A stretch of 13,612 nt of DNA from Chloroflexi bacterium RBG_16_57_11 (GTDB lineage: Bacteria > Chloroflexota > Anaerolineae > Anaerolineales > UBA4823), in contig MGNS01000053.1 in assembly GCA_001795165.1 (NCBI GenBank), positions 24,711 through 38,322 on the forward strand, written 5' to 3'. Position 1 is the first letter of the stretch. Each line of letters opens with the position of its first letter. This document shows, in pieces, positions 1 to 7,226 of this stretch. The notes below the pieces were generated by a model that did not search any database, was not told the origin of the DNA, and was given only the letters and a program-made list of their open reading frames with translations. Both the position numbers and the translations under genes were made by a program.

Positions 1-1
1 C

Positions 2-712
2 ATACTGGATCCGGAAGATTGGGGACAGCTTCCATTACTCAACCCCAAACGGGGGTACCTTGGAGCGGAGCTGGAGACCTTGCGACTACTTGTCCAGGAG
101 CTCGGGCCGGAAATTCCGATCATTTACACGATCTTCAACCCTCTCTCGCAGGCCAAGAACCTGGTCGGCGGTGCGGAGCTGCTGGTCCAGCTGCGCCGCT
201 ACCCGGAAGCGCTGCATGTTGGCCTGAAGATCATCGCCGAAAGCACCTTGCGCTTTATCCAGGTGCTTCATGAGACCGGGATCGATGGAATATTCTATGC
301 AATCCAACACGCGCAGTATGGGTTGCTCACGGAACAAGAGTATCAGCAGTTTGGAAAAACCTACGACTTACAAGTCCTGGAGGCTGCTGAGGCCTTCAAG
401 TTGAAAATGCTGCACCTGCATGGCAAAGATGTCATGTTCGACCTGGCAGCCGATTATCCTGTCAACATCATCAACTGGCATGACCGCGAAACCGATCCGT
501 CGTTAAGCCTGGGGTTGACGCGCTTCTCCGGGGTTGTTTGCGGGGGTGTTTCGCAGGATACGCTGGTGTACAGCACGCCTGACCAGGTGCGCAGCCAGGC
601 GTTGGAGGCAATCCAGGCGACAGGCGGCCTGCGGGTCATCCTGGGCACCGGATGTGTGACCCCGATTATTGCGCCTCTTGGGAATATTCTGGCCTTGCGG
701 CAGGCCGTTTAG
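2..712 (+). CDS. Uroporphyrinogen decarboxylase (URO-D) family protein, 5' end outside window
   Basis: The frame is open from base 2 to the TAG at 710-712, so the start lies upstream; an internal TTG at 80 is not needed as a start because in-frame coding continues before it. About 236 residues are visible. The C-terminal half of a URO-D (PF01208) TIM barrel is recognisable from the INWHDRETDPSL segment (about 470-510) and the ending VILGTGCVTP...PLGNILALRQAV, which corresponds to the closing G-C-x-x-P...P-x-x-N-x-x-A block of the family. A His-x-His (LHLHGKD, 413-421) and a late Cys (653-655) sit where the methyltransferases MtaA/MtbA carry their zinc ligands His-x-Cys and Cys. That favours a methyl-transfer or unknown role over true HemE. 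The gene ends 31 bases before rsmD on the same strand. The family is fairly certain; the substrate is unknown. Confidence 0.85.
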   Translation: MLDPEDWGQLPLLNPKRGYLGAELETLRLLVQELGPEIPIIYTIFNPLSQAKNLVGGAELLVQLRRYPEALHVGLKIIAESTLRFIQVLHETGIDGIFYAIQHAQYGLLTEQEYQQFGKTYDLQVLEAAEAFKLKMLHLHGKDVMFDLAADYPVNIINWHDRETDPSLSLGLTRFSGVVCGGVSQDTLVYSTPDQVRSQALEAIQATGGLRVILGTGCVTPIIAPLGNILALRQAV

Positions 713-743
713 TAATTTTCAGCTGGCAGACGATGGATACGGT

Positions 744-1304
744 ATGAGCGGTCTGCGGGTGATATCAGGTAAGGCACGCGGGCGCAGACTGCGCTCGGTC
801 CCTGGCGACCTCACCCGCCCGATCACCGATCGCGCCAAAGAGTCACTATTCAACATCCTGGGGTCGGACATCGATGGAGCTGTCGTCCTCGATCTGTTCG
901 CCGGGACGGGCAGCGTTGGGATTGAAGCCCTGAGCCGTGGGGCTGCGCGAGCGCGCTTTATCGATCAACAGCGCCAGGCGATTGAGACCATCCACTTCAA
1001 CTTGTCCGCTACCGGTCTGGAGGCGAGCGCGGAAGTCCTGCGCCAGGATGCCTTTGCAGCCCTGAAACGAGATGTGGATTGCCGCTTCGATTATGTATTT
1101 ATTGCCCCGCCGCAATATAAAGAGCTGTGGAAGCGCGCCTTGTTGGCGGTCGACTGCCGGGTAGATTGGTTATCCGAGGATGCCTGGGTGATCGTTCAAA
1201 TCCACCCGGTGGAATACCAGGCTTTCGAGCTTCAAAACCTGAAAGAGTTTGACCAGCGCCGTTATGGCAGTGTGTTGTTTGTGTTTTATGATCGGCGCTC
1301 ATAA
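744..1304 (+). CDS. rsmD: 16S rRNA (guanine(966)-N(2))-methyltransferase RsmD
   Basis: The product has 186 residues, the usual length for RsmD, which methylates G966 of 16S rRNA in the small ribosomal subunit using S-adenosylmethionine. Visible signatures are the N-terminal RVISGKARGRRL, RPITDRAKESLFNIL (residues 25-39), the SAM-binding motif I LDLFAGTGSVGIEALSRGA (49-67), and the C-terminal RRYGSVLFVFYD. The ATG at 744 is preferred because the family signature begins immediately after it; the reading frame extends upstream to about 669, but that part would overlap the preceding gene and has no family similarity. The Shine-Dalgarno is weak (GATGGA at 732-737). Oddity: catalytic motif IV, normally (D/N)PPY, reads APPQY (residues 121-125, bases 1104-1118). 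The TAA stop is followed 21 bases later by the rocD start, so the two are probably cotranscribed. Confidence 0.9.
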   Translation: MSGLRVISGKARGRRLRSVPGDLTRPITDRAKESLFNILGSDIDGAVVLDLFAGTGSVGIEALSRGAARARFIDQQRQAIETIHFNLSATGLEASAEVLRQDAFAALKRDVDCRFDYVFIAPPQYKELWKRALLAVDCRVDWLSEDAWVIVQIHPVEYQAFELQNLKEFDQRRYGSVLFVFYDRRS

Positions 1305-1325
1305 TTGGACTGGAGCCAGAAATCG

Positions 1326-2528
1326 ATGAGAACAAGTGATTATGTCGAGCTTGAAGAACGATACGGAGCACACAATTATTATCCACTCGATGTGGTCATC
1401 GCGCGCGGGGAAGGTGTTTGGGTTTACGATGTGGACGGCATTCGCTACCTGGATTGCCTGAGCGCATACTCGGCGCTCAACCAGGGGCACGTTCACCCAC
1501 GCATCCTCAATGCGTTAATAGACCAGGCCCAAAAAGTCACCCTGACTTCGCGGGCCTTTCGCAACGACCAGCTCCCTTTGCTGTACCAGGAGCTGGCGGA
1601 GATGACCGGATTTGAGATGGCGTTGCCGATGAACAGCGGCGCAGAAGCGGTGGAGACGGCGCTCAAGCTGGCGCGTAAATGGGCTTATCGGGTAAAAGGC
1701 GTGCCGCGCCACCAGGCCGATATCATCACCTTTGGAAATAACTTCCACGGGCGCACCATTTCGATTATTTCGTTTTCATCCGAGCCTAAGTACCGGGACG
1801 ATTTTGGGCCTTTTACACCGGGCTTTACCAGCGTACCCTACGGCGATTCAGCCGCCGTCGAGCGGGCCATTACCCCGAACACCGCGGCCATTTCCGTCGA
1901 GCCGATCCAAGGTGAAGCGGGTGTGATTGTGCCACCGGAAGGGTTTCTGCGTGAGCTGAGGCAGATCTCCAACCGACACAACGTGCTGCTGATCGCTGAC
2001 GAAATCCAGACCGGTTTGGGTCGCACAGGTAAGTTGTTCGCTTGTGACCACGAAAATGTCCGTCCGGACATGATGGTAATTGGGAAGGCGCTTTCCGGCG
2101 GGTTTTACCCGGTATCGGCTGTGCTGGCAGATCGCCCGCTGATGGGTTTGTTCGAGCCGGGCGAGCATGGCTCGACCTTTGGCGGCAATCCGTTGGGGGC
2201 GGCAGTGGCACGGGCGGCGCTTGGCGTGCTACGGGATGAAAATCTGGCCGAAAACGCGGCGCGGCTGGGCGAGTACTTCATCGACCAGCTGGCGGAGATC
2301 TCCAGCCCACATGTCAAAGAAGTTCGTGGAAAAGGCTTATTGATCGGCGTCGAGCTGAAGCCAGAAGCTGGCGGCGCGCGTCGTTTTTGCGAGGCACTGA
2401 AAGAGCGTTGTATTCTGGTGAAGGAGACCCATCAACATGTGATCCGTTTTGCCCCTCCGCTGGTCATAGATCAGGAAACGCTCGACTGGGCGCTGCCCAG
2501 GATCCGCGAGGTGCTGTTAACGCGCTGA
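1326..2528 (+). CDS. rocD: Ornithine--oxo-acid aminotransferase (ornithine delta-aminotransferase)
   Basis: The product has 400 residues from the ATG at 1326, a normal length for this class III, PLP-dependent aminotransferase. It converts L-ornithine and 2-oxoglutarate to glutamate-5-semialdehyde and glutamate in arginine/ornithine breakdown or proline supply. Motifs seen: HNYYPLDVV near the N-terminus, LSAYSALNQGHVHP (about 45-58), the cofactor-binding MNSGAEAVETALKLARKW (102-119), EPIQGEAGV (192-200), ADEIQTGLGRTG with the PLP-pyridine Asp225, the Schiff-base lysine K254 in IGKALSGGFYPVSA, and GSTFGGNPLG (282-291). The closeness to RocD, rather than to acetylornithine or GABA aminotransferase, rests on the HNYYPL and YSALNQGH blocks. 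A GGAG at 1312-1315 lies 10 bases before the ATG; the TTG at 1305, directly after the rsmD stop, is a less likely start. Confidence 0.9.
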   Translation: MRTSDYVELEERYGAHNYYPLDVVIARGEGVWVYDVDGIRYLDCLSAYSALNQGHVHPRILNALIDQAQKVTLTSRAFRNDQLPLLYQELAEMTGFEMALPMNSGAEAVETALKLARKWAYRVKGVPRHQADIITFGNNFHGRTISIISFSSEPKYRDDFGPFTPGFTSVPYGDSAAVERAITPNTAAISVEPIQGEAGVIVPPEGFLRELRQISNRHNVLLIADEIQTGLGRTGKLFACDHENVRPDMMVIGKALSGGFYPVSAVLADRPLMGLFEPGEHGSTFGGNPLGAAVARAALGVLRDENLAENAARLGEYFIDQLAEISSPHVKEVRGKGLLIGVELKPEAGGARRFCEALKERCILVKETHQHVIRFAPPLVIDQETLDWALPRIREVLLTR

Positions 2529-2561
2529 CCATACGCGCCACTGGCCGTCGGACCTTCGCGA

Positions 2562-2590
2562 TTGAGAGGAAAATTCAAACCACTTGAAAT
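2562..2590 (+). promoter_or_regulatory. Weak candidate sigma-70 promoter for ald and the CoA-transferase
   Basis: In the 88-base gap between rocD and ald, TTGAGA (2562-2567) and TGAAAT (2585-2590) are spaced 17 bases apart. They match the -35 consensus at 5 of 6 positions and the -10 at 4 of 6. No terminator-like hairpin is seen after rocD, so read-through from rocD is equally possible. This is a tentative call. Confidence 0.25.
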
Positions 2591-2616
2591 CATTTTACCT
2601 GTGGAGGTAAACCAAA

Positions 2617-3708
2617 ATGAACATTGGAATCCCAAAAGAACGCAGAGCCTTTGAATATCGGGTCGGGTTGTTCCCTGCCGGCGTGAAGATGCTGACCCAG
2701 CTGGGACACACCTGCTATGTGGAACACGACGCCGGGTTGGGTGCGGGTTTCAGCGACCAGGAATACATCCAGTCGGGGGCAAAAATCGCCTATACGCCAC
2801 ACGAAGTCTTCGGTCGGGCAGACCTGTTGCTCAAAGTAGCACGCCCAACGATGGAAGAGCTCGAGTGGCTGCAGCCCGAATCTGCGCTGGCTGGATTGCT
2901 GCACCTTGGCTCTGCGCGACAGGATAAAATCGAAAAGCTAATCGAAAAAGAAATCACAGCCATTTCCTATGAGCTGATCACACTGCCCGACGGCACCGTA
3001 CCGATCCGGAAGCCGCTCAGCCAGATCGGCGGTATCCTGGCCGCTCAAATTGGGGCAATGCTGCTCCAGAATAATGAGGGCGGAAAAGGCATTTTGATCG
3101 GCGGGATGCCCGGCGTACCGCCGGCAGAGGTAGTGATCATCGGGGCGGGCATAGCTGGAACGTGCGCCGCCCGGGCTTTCGTAGGCATGGGAGCGCACGT
3201 CACGGTACTGGATACCAATATCAACGCTCTGGAGGTGATCCACGACGCCATGCCGTGTGTGGTGACGATGGTCTCCAACCAGGTTAACCTGGAGCGCGCT
3301 TGCGCCTACGCCGATATCGTTGTTGGCGCGATCCTGGTGCATGGAGAGCACCCGCCGATCGTGGTGACCCGCGACATGGTACGTGCGATGAAGCCACGCT
3401 CGGTTGTGATGGATATCAGCATCGATGAGGGCGGCTGTGTGGAAACTTCGCGACCGATGACAAATGAAAAGCCCACTTTCATCGAGGAGGGTGTGATCCA
3501 CTATTGTGTGCCAAACATGCCCAGCGTTGTAGCCCGCACATCGACATACGCTTTCCTGAACGCTGCGCTGCCGTTTATCATGGAGCTGGTGACCAAGGGG
3601 GTCGACCAGGCCATTGCGGAAAACACTTCGATCGAGAGTGGCGTCAGCACTTACCAGGGGAGAGTCAGACATCTCTCCAGCCTTTCACCGCTGGCGCAAG
3701 CGGAGTAA
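2617..3708 (+). CDS. ald: Alanine dehydrogenase
   Basis: The product has 363 residues, close to the roughly 370 of the family. The enzyme interconverts L-alanine with pyruvate and ammonia using NAD(H) in the cytoplasm. The N-terminal AlaDh/PNT domain opens with GIPKERRAFEYRVGL. Residues matching known active-site positions of alanine dehydrogenases are visible: Arg15, Lys73 (in LLLKVARP), His96 (GLLHLGS) and Asp270 (DISIDEGGCVETSRP), with Asn300-Met301 in HYCVPNMPS. The Rossmann domain carries GAGIAG (176-181), with Asp199 at the end of the second strand, which suggests NAD rather than NADP. The NAD-site loop reads GAGIAG instead of the commoner GGGVVG. A strong Shine-Dalgarno (GGAGG, about 2603-2607) precedes the ATG. 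The next gene begins 6 bases after the stop. The transhydrogenase alpha subunit is a relative, but the length and the IDEGGCVETSRP block fit Ald. Confidence 0.88.
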   Translation: MNIGIPKERRAFEYRVGLFPAGVKMLTQLGHTCYVEHDAGLGAGFSDQEYIQSGAKIAYTPHEVFGRADLLLKVARPTMEELEWLQPESALAGLLHLGSARQDKIEKLIEKEITAISYELITLPDGTVPIRKPLSQIGGILAAQIGAMLLQNNEGGKGILIGGMPGVPPAEVVIIGAGIAGTCAARAFVGMGAHVTVLDTNINALEVIHDAMPCVVTMVSNQVNLERACAYADIVVGAILVHGEHPPIVVTRDMVRAMKPRSVVMDISIDEGGCVETSRPMTNEKPTFIEEGVIHYCVPNMPSVVARTSTYAFLNAALPFIMELVTKGVDQAIAENTSIESGVSTYQGRVRHLSSLSPLAQAE

Positions 3709-3714
3709 AACCTG

Positions 3715-5028
3715 ATGGCTGATTACAACAAGCTCTACCAATCACGGGTAATCTCTGCCGAGGAGGCCGTGCGCCATATTAAATCCGGCGACCGCATCTT
3801 CCTGACAGGCAACTGCTCGGTGCCGCAGAAAGTGCTGGGCGCCCTGGTAGATTATGCCCCAAACCTGCAGGATGTTGAAATCTGCCAGGCGCTGAGCATT
3901 GGCCCGGCGGATTATGTCAAGCCGGAAATGCAGGGGCACTTGCAAGTCAACACCATGTTCGTGAGCGCCAATGTGCGCCAGGCGGTGAACCAGGGGCGAG
4001 CCGATTTTACGCCTGTTCTGCTCTCCGAGTTCACCTTGCTGTTCAAAAACAAGCTCCTTCCGCTCGATGTCGCGTTGATCCATGTGTCGCCACCCGACGA
4101 GCATGGATTTTGCAGCCTGGGGATCGAGGTAGGGCTGACCAAATCGCCGGCCGAATCGGCGAAAATCATCATCGCCGAAGTGAACCAGAAAATGCCCCGC
4201 ACGCTGGGCGATTCGTTCATCCATCTCAGCCGGCTGAATTACCTGATTCCAGTGGATTATGACCTGCCCGAGCTGCTGATGTCGGAAGGTGGGCCAGACG
4301 AGACAGTGAATAGGATTGCTCAACACATCGCCGAGCTGATCCCGGATGGGGCTACCATGCAGCTGGGAATCGGCGCCATACCGGATGCGGTGCTCAACTA
4401 TCTCAAGGATAAAAAAGACCTGGGTATCCACACCGAGCTGTTCTCGGACGGCGTGATCGAGCTGGTCGAGATGGGGATCCTGACCGGGGCGCGAAAATCC
4501 ATCCACCCCGGGAAGATGATCGCTGGTTTCATCCTCGGCAGCAGCCGGCTTTACGAGTGGGTAGATGACAACCCGCTCATCGAGCTGCACCCAACCGAAT
4601 ACGTCAACGATCCATTTGTGATCGCACAGAACGACAAACAGGTGGCGGTCAACTCGGCCCTGGAAGTCGATCTGACCGGGCAGGTGTGCGCAGATAGCAT
4701 TGGACCGAAGATCTTCAGCGGCGTGGGAGGGCAGCTAGACTTTATTTACGGCGCCTCGCGCTCCAAGGGCGGCGTGCCGATTATCGCCTTACCCAGCACC
4801 ACCACGCTGCGCGACGGCCGGATGATCAGCCGCATAGTAAACATGCTCAATCGCGGCGCCGGGGTGGTGACTTCGCGTAACCATATTCACTATGTGGTGA
4901 CGGAATACGGTGTGGCGGACCTGTATGCGAAGAGCATCCGCCGCCGGGCGCAGCAATTGATCAACATCGCCCATCCGGATTTCCGCCATGAGCTGACCCA
5001 ACAGGCGAAGGAACTTCACTACCTCTGA
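3715..5028 (+). CDS. Acetyl-CoA hydrolase/CoA-transferase family protein (4-hydroxybutyrate CoA-transferase-like)
   Basis: The product has 437 residues. The family moves CoA between an acyl-CoA and a free carboxylate (for example acetyl-CoA and 4-hydroxybutyrate, butyrate or propionate) through a glutamyl-CoA thioester. The N-terminal half contains HVSPPDEHGFCSLG (123-136). The C-terminal half contains QLGIGAIPDAV (216-226), the candidate catalytic Glu241 in GIHTELFSDGVIEL, the CoA-site loop SGVGGQLDFIYGASRSKGG (335-353), LPSTTTLRDGR and VVTEYGVADL. The length fits the roughly 440-residue 4-hydroxybutyrate CoA-transferase group, not the roughly 500-residue succinyl-CoA:acetate CoA-transferases. 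The start is set by a GGAG at 3702-3705 that overlaps the ald stop, so translation is probably coupled with ald. A hairpin follows 7 bases after the stop. The exact acyl substrate cannot be read from sequence. Confidence 0.88.
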   Translation: MADYNKLYQSRVISAEEAVRHIKSGDRIFLTGNCSVPQKVLGALVDYAPNLQDVEICQALSIGPADYVKPEMQGHLQVNTMFVSANVRQAVNQGRADFTPVLLSEFTLLFKNKLLPLDVALIHVSPPDEHGFCSLGIEVGLTKSPAESAKIIIAEVNQKMPRTLGDSFIHLSRLNYLIPVDYDLPELLMSEGGPDETVNRIAQHIAELIPDGATMQLGIGAIPDAVLNYLKDKKDLGIHTELFSDGVIELVEMGILTGARKSIHPGKMIAGFILGSSRLYEWVDDNPLIELHPTEYVNDPFVIAQNDKQVAVNSALEVDLTGQVCADSIGPKIFSGVGGQLDFIYGASRSKGGVPIIALPSTTTLRDGRMISRIVNMLNRGAGVVTSRNHIHYVVTEYGVADLYAKSIRRRAQQLINIAHPDFRHELTQQAKELHYL

Positions 5029-5035
5029 TCATGCT

Positions 5036-5068
5036 AAACCCCAGGGGTCTTAGAGACCCTTGGGGTTT
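5036..5068 (+). terminator. Strong hairpin after the CoA-transferase gene, probable terminator
   Basis: Two 15-base arms (5036-5050, starting AAACCCCAGGGG, and 5054-5068, ending TTGGGGTTT) pair fully in RNA with one G-U pair around a TAG loop. The A run on the 5' side and the T run on the 3' side would allow termination on either strand. The T run is short (TTTCTC). It lies only 12 bases before the pyk Shine-Dalgarno, so some read-through, or a role in mRNA processing, is also possible. Confidence 0.6.
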
Positions 5069-5091
5069 CTCAACTCACTAAGGAGGACGAT

Positions 5092-6528
5092 ATGGATCGC
5101 CGCGCTCGAATCGTCGCCACCATCGGACCCGCCAGCCAGGATGAGGCTGTTCTGCAAGGGCTGATCGAAGCCGGGATGGATGTCGCCCGGCTAAATTTCT
5201 CTCATGGCAGCTACGAAAACCATACACTGGTATATAACAGGATACGTCACATCTCCAGCCGCCTGGGCCGGCCGGTCACAATATTGCAAGATTTGCAAGG
5301 CCCAAAAATCCGCACCGGGGAGATCGAGAACGGACAGGTTGAAATAAACGCCGGGCAGCGCCTGACATTGACGACCCTGAAGGTGGTGGGTAATGCCGAG
5401 CTGGTCAGCGTCGATTTCCCCGGGCTTCCCAAAAGCGTACAGCCCGGCGGGCGCATCCTGCTGGACGACGGCGCATTGGAGCTGACGGTGGTCGAAGTCT
5501 CCGGCGATCGGGTGGAGACAAGAGTGGTAATCGGCGGCACGCTCAAGCCCCACAAAGGCGTCAACCTGCCCTGGGCACGACTGAAGATCCCAGCGCTGAC
5601 GCACAAGGATGCGGCCGATCTGGAGTTTGGCCTGAACCTTGGCATGGACGCGCTGGCGGTCTCTTTTGTGCGCAGCGCGGAGAACATCGAAGTGGTACGT
5701 AAAAAAATTGAGAAATTGGCTCCACAGCGATCGGCGATCCCAATAATCGCCAAGCTGGAGCGACCCGAAGCGCTGGCCAACCTGGAGGCGATCATTGAGG
5801 CCGCGGATGGGGTGATGGTGGCGCGCGGTGACCTGGGCGTGGAGATGTCGCCGGAGACGGTGCCGATCGCCCAAAAGCGCATCATCGAGAGCGCCAACCA
5901 GCGCACCCGCATTGTGATTACGGCGACGCAAATGCTGGAGTCGATGATCAACAACCCGCGACCGACGCGGGCGGAAGCCTCGGACGTGGCGAACGCCATC
6001 TTTGACGGTACCGATGCGGTTATGCTCTCCGGGGAGACGGCGGCCGGTAAGTACCCGCTGCAGGCGGTGAAAATGATGCACGAGATCGTCTGCCAGGCAG
6101 AGAACCACCTGGCAGAATGGGGTCGCTGGGGTGGGATGCCAGAGCCGGGGCACTGCGATGATGACACTTATTTCACCTCGCGCGCCGCGCGCGACCTGGC
6201 CCGTGACCGCAACGTGGCTGCGCTGGCAGTATTCACAGACAGCGGCCGTGCTTCCCGTTTGCTTTCCAAGCAGCGCCCTCAAGTACCAATCCTGGCCTTC
6301 ACGCCGGAGATTGAGACTTACCGGCGCCTCAACCTGCACTGGGGTGTGACGCCTCACTTCGTGCCACGCGTGGAGACGATCGAGGAGATGCTGCGCGTGG
6401 TCGAAGAAGCCATGTTAGCCAAGGGGAGCATCCAGGCAGGTCAGCAGGTGGTGCTGATCTGCGGCTACCCGATCCGCGAGAACCGGCCGACCAACTTGGC
6501 GATGCTACACACCGTGGGCGAGCGTTAA
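5092..6528 (+). CDS. pyk: Pyruvate kinase
   Basis: The product has 478 residues and converts phosphoenolpyruvate and ADP to pyruvate and ATP, the last step of glycolysis. Domain A begins with ARIVATIGPAS and carries the substrate and metal-site segment ARLNFSHG (Arg33, Asn35, Ser37). The B domain spans roughly residues 72-165. The catalytic block IIAKLERPEAL contains Lys221 and metal ligand Glu223, followed by ARGDLGVEM with Asp247 and the signature TATQMLESM and RPTRAEASDVANAI. The C-terminal domain runs from about 355 to the end at HTVGER. No extra phosphoenolpyruvate-utiliser (PEP-utilizers) domain is fused at the C-terminus, unlike in some Gram-positive enzymes. An ideal AGGAGG (5081-5086) lies 5 bases before the ATG. 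There is little room for its own promoter after the preceding hairpin, so it may depend partly on read-through. Confidence 0.95.
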   Translation: MDRRARIVATIGPASQDEAVLQGLIEAGMDVARLNFSHGSYENHTLVYNRIRHISSRLGRPVTILQDLQGPKIRTGEIENGQVEINAGQRLTLTTLKVVGNAELVSVDFPGLPKSVQPGGRILLDDGALELTVVEVSGDRVETRVVIGGTLKPHKGVNLPWARLKIPALTHKDAADLEFGLNLGMDALAVSFVRSAENIEVVRKKIEKLAPQRSAIPIIAKLERPEALANLEAIIEAADGVMVARGDLGVEMSPETVPIAQKRIIESANQRTRIVITATQMLESMINNPRPTRAEASDVANAIFDGTDAVMLSGETAAGKYPLQAVKMMHEIVCQAENHLAEWGRWGGMPEPGHCDDDTYFTSRAARDLARDRNVAALAVFTDSGRASRLLSKQRPQVPILAFTPEIETYRRLNLHWGVTPHFVPRVETIEEMLRVVEEAMLAKGSIQAGQQVVLICGYPIRENRPTNLAMLHTVGER

Positions 6529-6607
6529 TTTTCTACCAATCGTCGTAAATCAACTATCGGAAGAGACAAGCGGGGCTTTTGTTGGCCAGGTATTCAGCAT
6601 CCAGGCC

Positions 6608-6636
6608 TTGACAGACCTGTTTTAATTTTGTATAAT
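6608..6636 (+). promoter_or_regulatory. Consensus sigma-70 promoter for the GbsR-like regulator
   Basis: TTGACA (6608-6613) and TATAAT (6631-6636) are both exact consensus with an ideal 17-base spacer. The expected transcription start is near 6643, about 38 bases before the ATG. The -10 lies inside the left arm of a large palindrome, so repressor binding there would block polymerase. The 79 bases before it, after pyk, hold nothing I can assign. Confidence 0.8.
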
Positions 6637-6669
6637 ACGTTTAGTAATAACTAAACGTATTATACAAAA
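6626..6669. promoter_or_regulatory. Perfect palindrome over the promoter, probable operator of the downstream regulator
   Basis: Two perfectly complementary 20-base arms (6626-6645 and 6650-6669) flank a 4-base centre AATA. Each arm also contains GTATAATAC or its complement, an odd-length dyad, and the inner part reads TTTAGT-AATA-ACTAAA. The left arm covers the -10 and the centre lies next to the expected start site, so the transcript would carry only the right arm. This argues for a DNA-level protein site rather than an RNA hairpin. MarR/GbsR dimers typically bind dyads, which makes autoregulation by the gene at 6681 the natural inference. A 44-base site could hold two dimers. Confidence 0.75.
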
Positions 6670-6680
6670 AAGAGGCAACC

Positions 6681-7226
6681 ATGAGCGACAACCTACTCCA
6701 GGCCAGAGAGCACTTCCTCCAAGGCGTCAGCCGGATCAGCGAGTTCTGGGGCTTTCCCAAGGCCATGGGGGCGATCTACGGGGCACTGTACCTCTCGCCT
6801 CAGCCGCTCTCGCTGGACAAGCTGGTCGAGCAAGTGGGCGTAACCAAAGGCGCGATCAGCACCAACGTGCGTGCCCTGGAGCGGCTGGGGATGGTGCACA
6901 GGCGAATCCTGGTGGGCGAGCGCAAGGATTTCTACGTCGCTGAGACCGATTTCTGGAAGATCGTCAAAGGGATCCTGCGCGAGCGAGAGAAGAGCGAATT
7001 CGACCAGGCCCTGCGCATGGTGGGCGAAAGCCTGGAGATGGTGGAGGGCAGCGTAGTCGACGCAGAGGACGCCGAGCTGGCACGCTTCTACCAGAAACGC
7101 CTGGGTGCAATGCAGAGCTTTTTCCGCTCGTTAGATAGCCTGGTGTCGACGCTGCTGGCGCTGGACGAGTTCCGTGCAGGGGCGTTGGAAAAACTGCTCG
7201 GCATGCGTATAAACGGCGAATCGTAG
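6681..7226 (+). CDS. GbsR/MarR-family transcriptional regulator
   Basis: The product has 181 residues and resembles the GbsR (COG1510) branch of winged-helix regulators. The N-terminal segment FWGFPKAMGAIYGALYLSP (about 22-40) leads into a winged helix-turn-helix: LSLDKLVEQVGVTKGAIS (43-60) as helices 2 and 3, then NVRALERLGMVHRR and the wing GERKDFYVAETD (79-90). Residues 95-170 are charged and helical, a likely dimerisation region. An AGAGG at 6671-6675 lies 5 bases before the ATG. The promoter sits in a long palindrome, so self-repression is likely. The stop codon is the first triplet of a palindromic repeat, so the extreme C-terminus may have been set by that element. The target is likely its own promoter and possibly the oxidoreductase gene 93 bases downstream; the ligand is unknown. 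Confidence 0.82.
   Translation: MSDNLLQAREHFLQGVSRISEFWGFPKAMGAIYGALYLSPQPLSLDKLVEQVGVTKGAISTNVRALERLGMVHRRILVGERKDFYVAETDFWKIVKGILREREKSEFDQALRMVGESLEMVEGSVVDAEDAELARFYQKRLGAMQSFFRSLDSLVSTLLALDEFRAGALEKLLGMRINGES

Noticed and set aside
669..743. Longer RsmD starting at 669
   Set aside because: The extra 25 residues overlap the upstream URO-D gene and carry no family signature; the family begins right at the ATG at 744.
1305..1325. TTG start for rocD directly after the rsmD stop
   Set aside because: The ATG at 1326 has a GGAG 10 bases upstream and matches family length; the TTG lacks a clear ribosome-binding site.
2938..3672. 244-codon frame on the - strand opposite alanine dehydrogenase
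   Set aside because: Antisense shadow of a well-supported gene; the His/Asp-rich product resembles no family.
5191..6357. Long open frames on the - strand opposite pyruvate kinase (up to 388 codons)
   Set aside because: They lie antisense to a gene with every family motif, have low-complexity His/Arg-rich products and no ribosome-binding site; they are a by-product of GC-rich codon use.
6626..6690. A second, divergent promoter on the - strand, since the palindrome gives TATAAT on both strands
   Set aside because: At the correct distance on the - strand the hexamer is CGCTCA, far from TTGACA, and no gene is read that way within reach.
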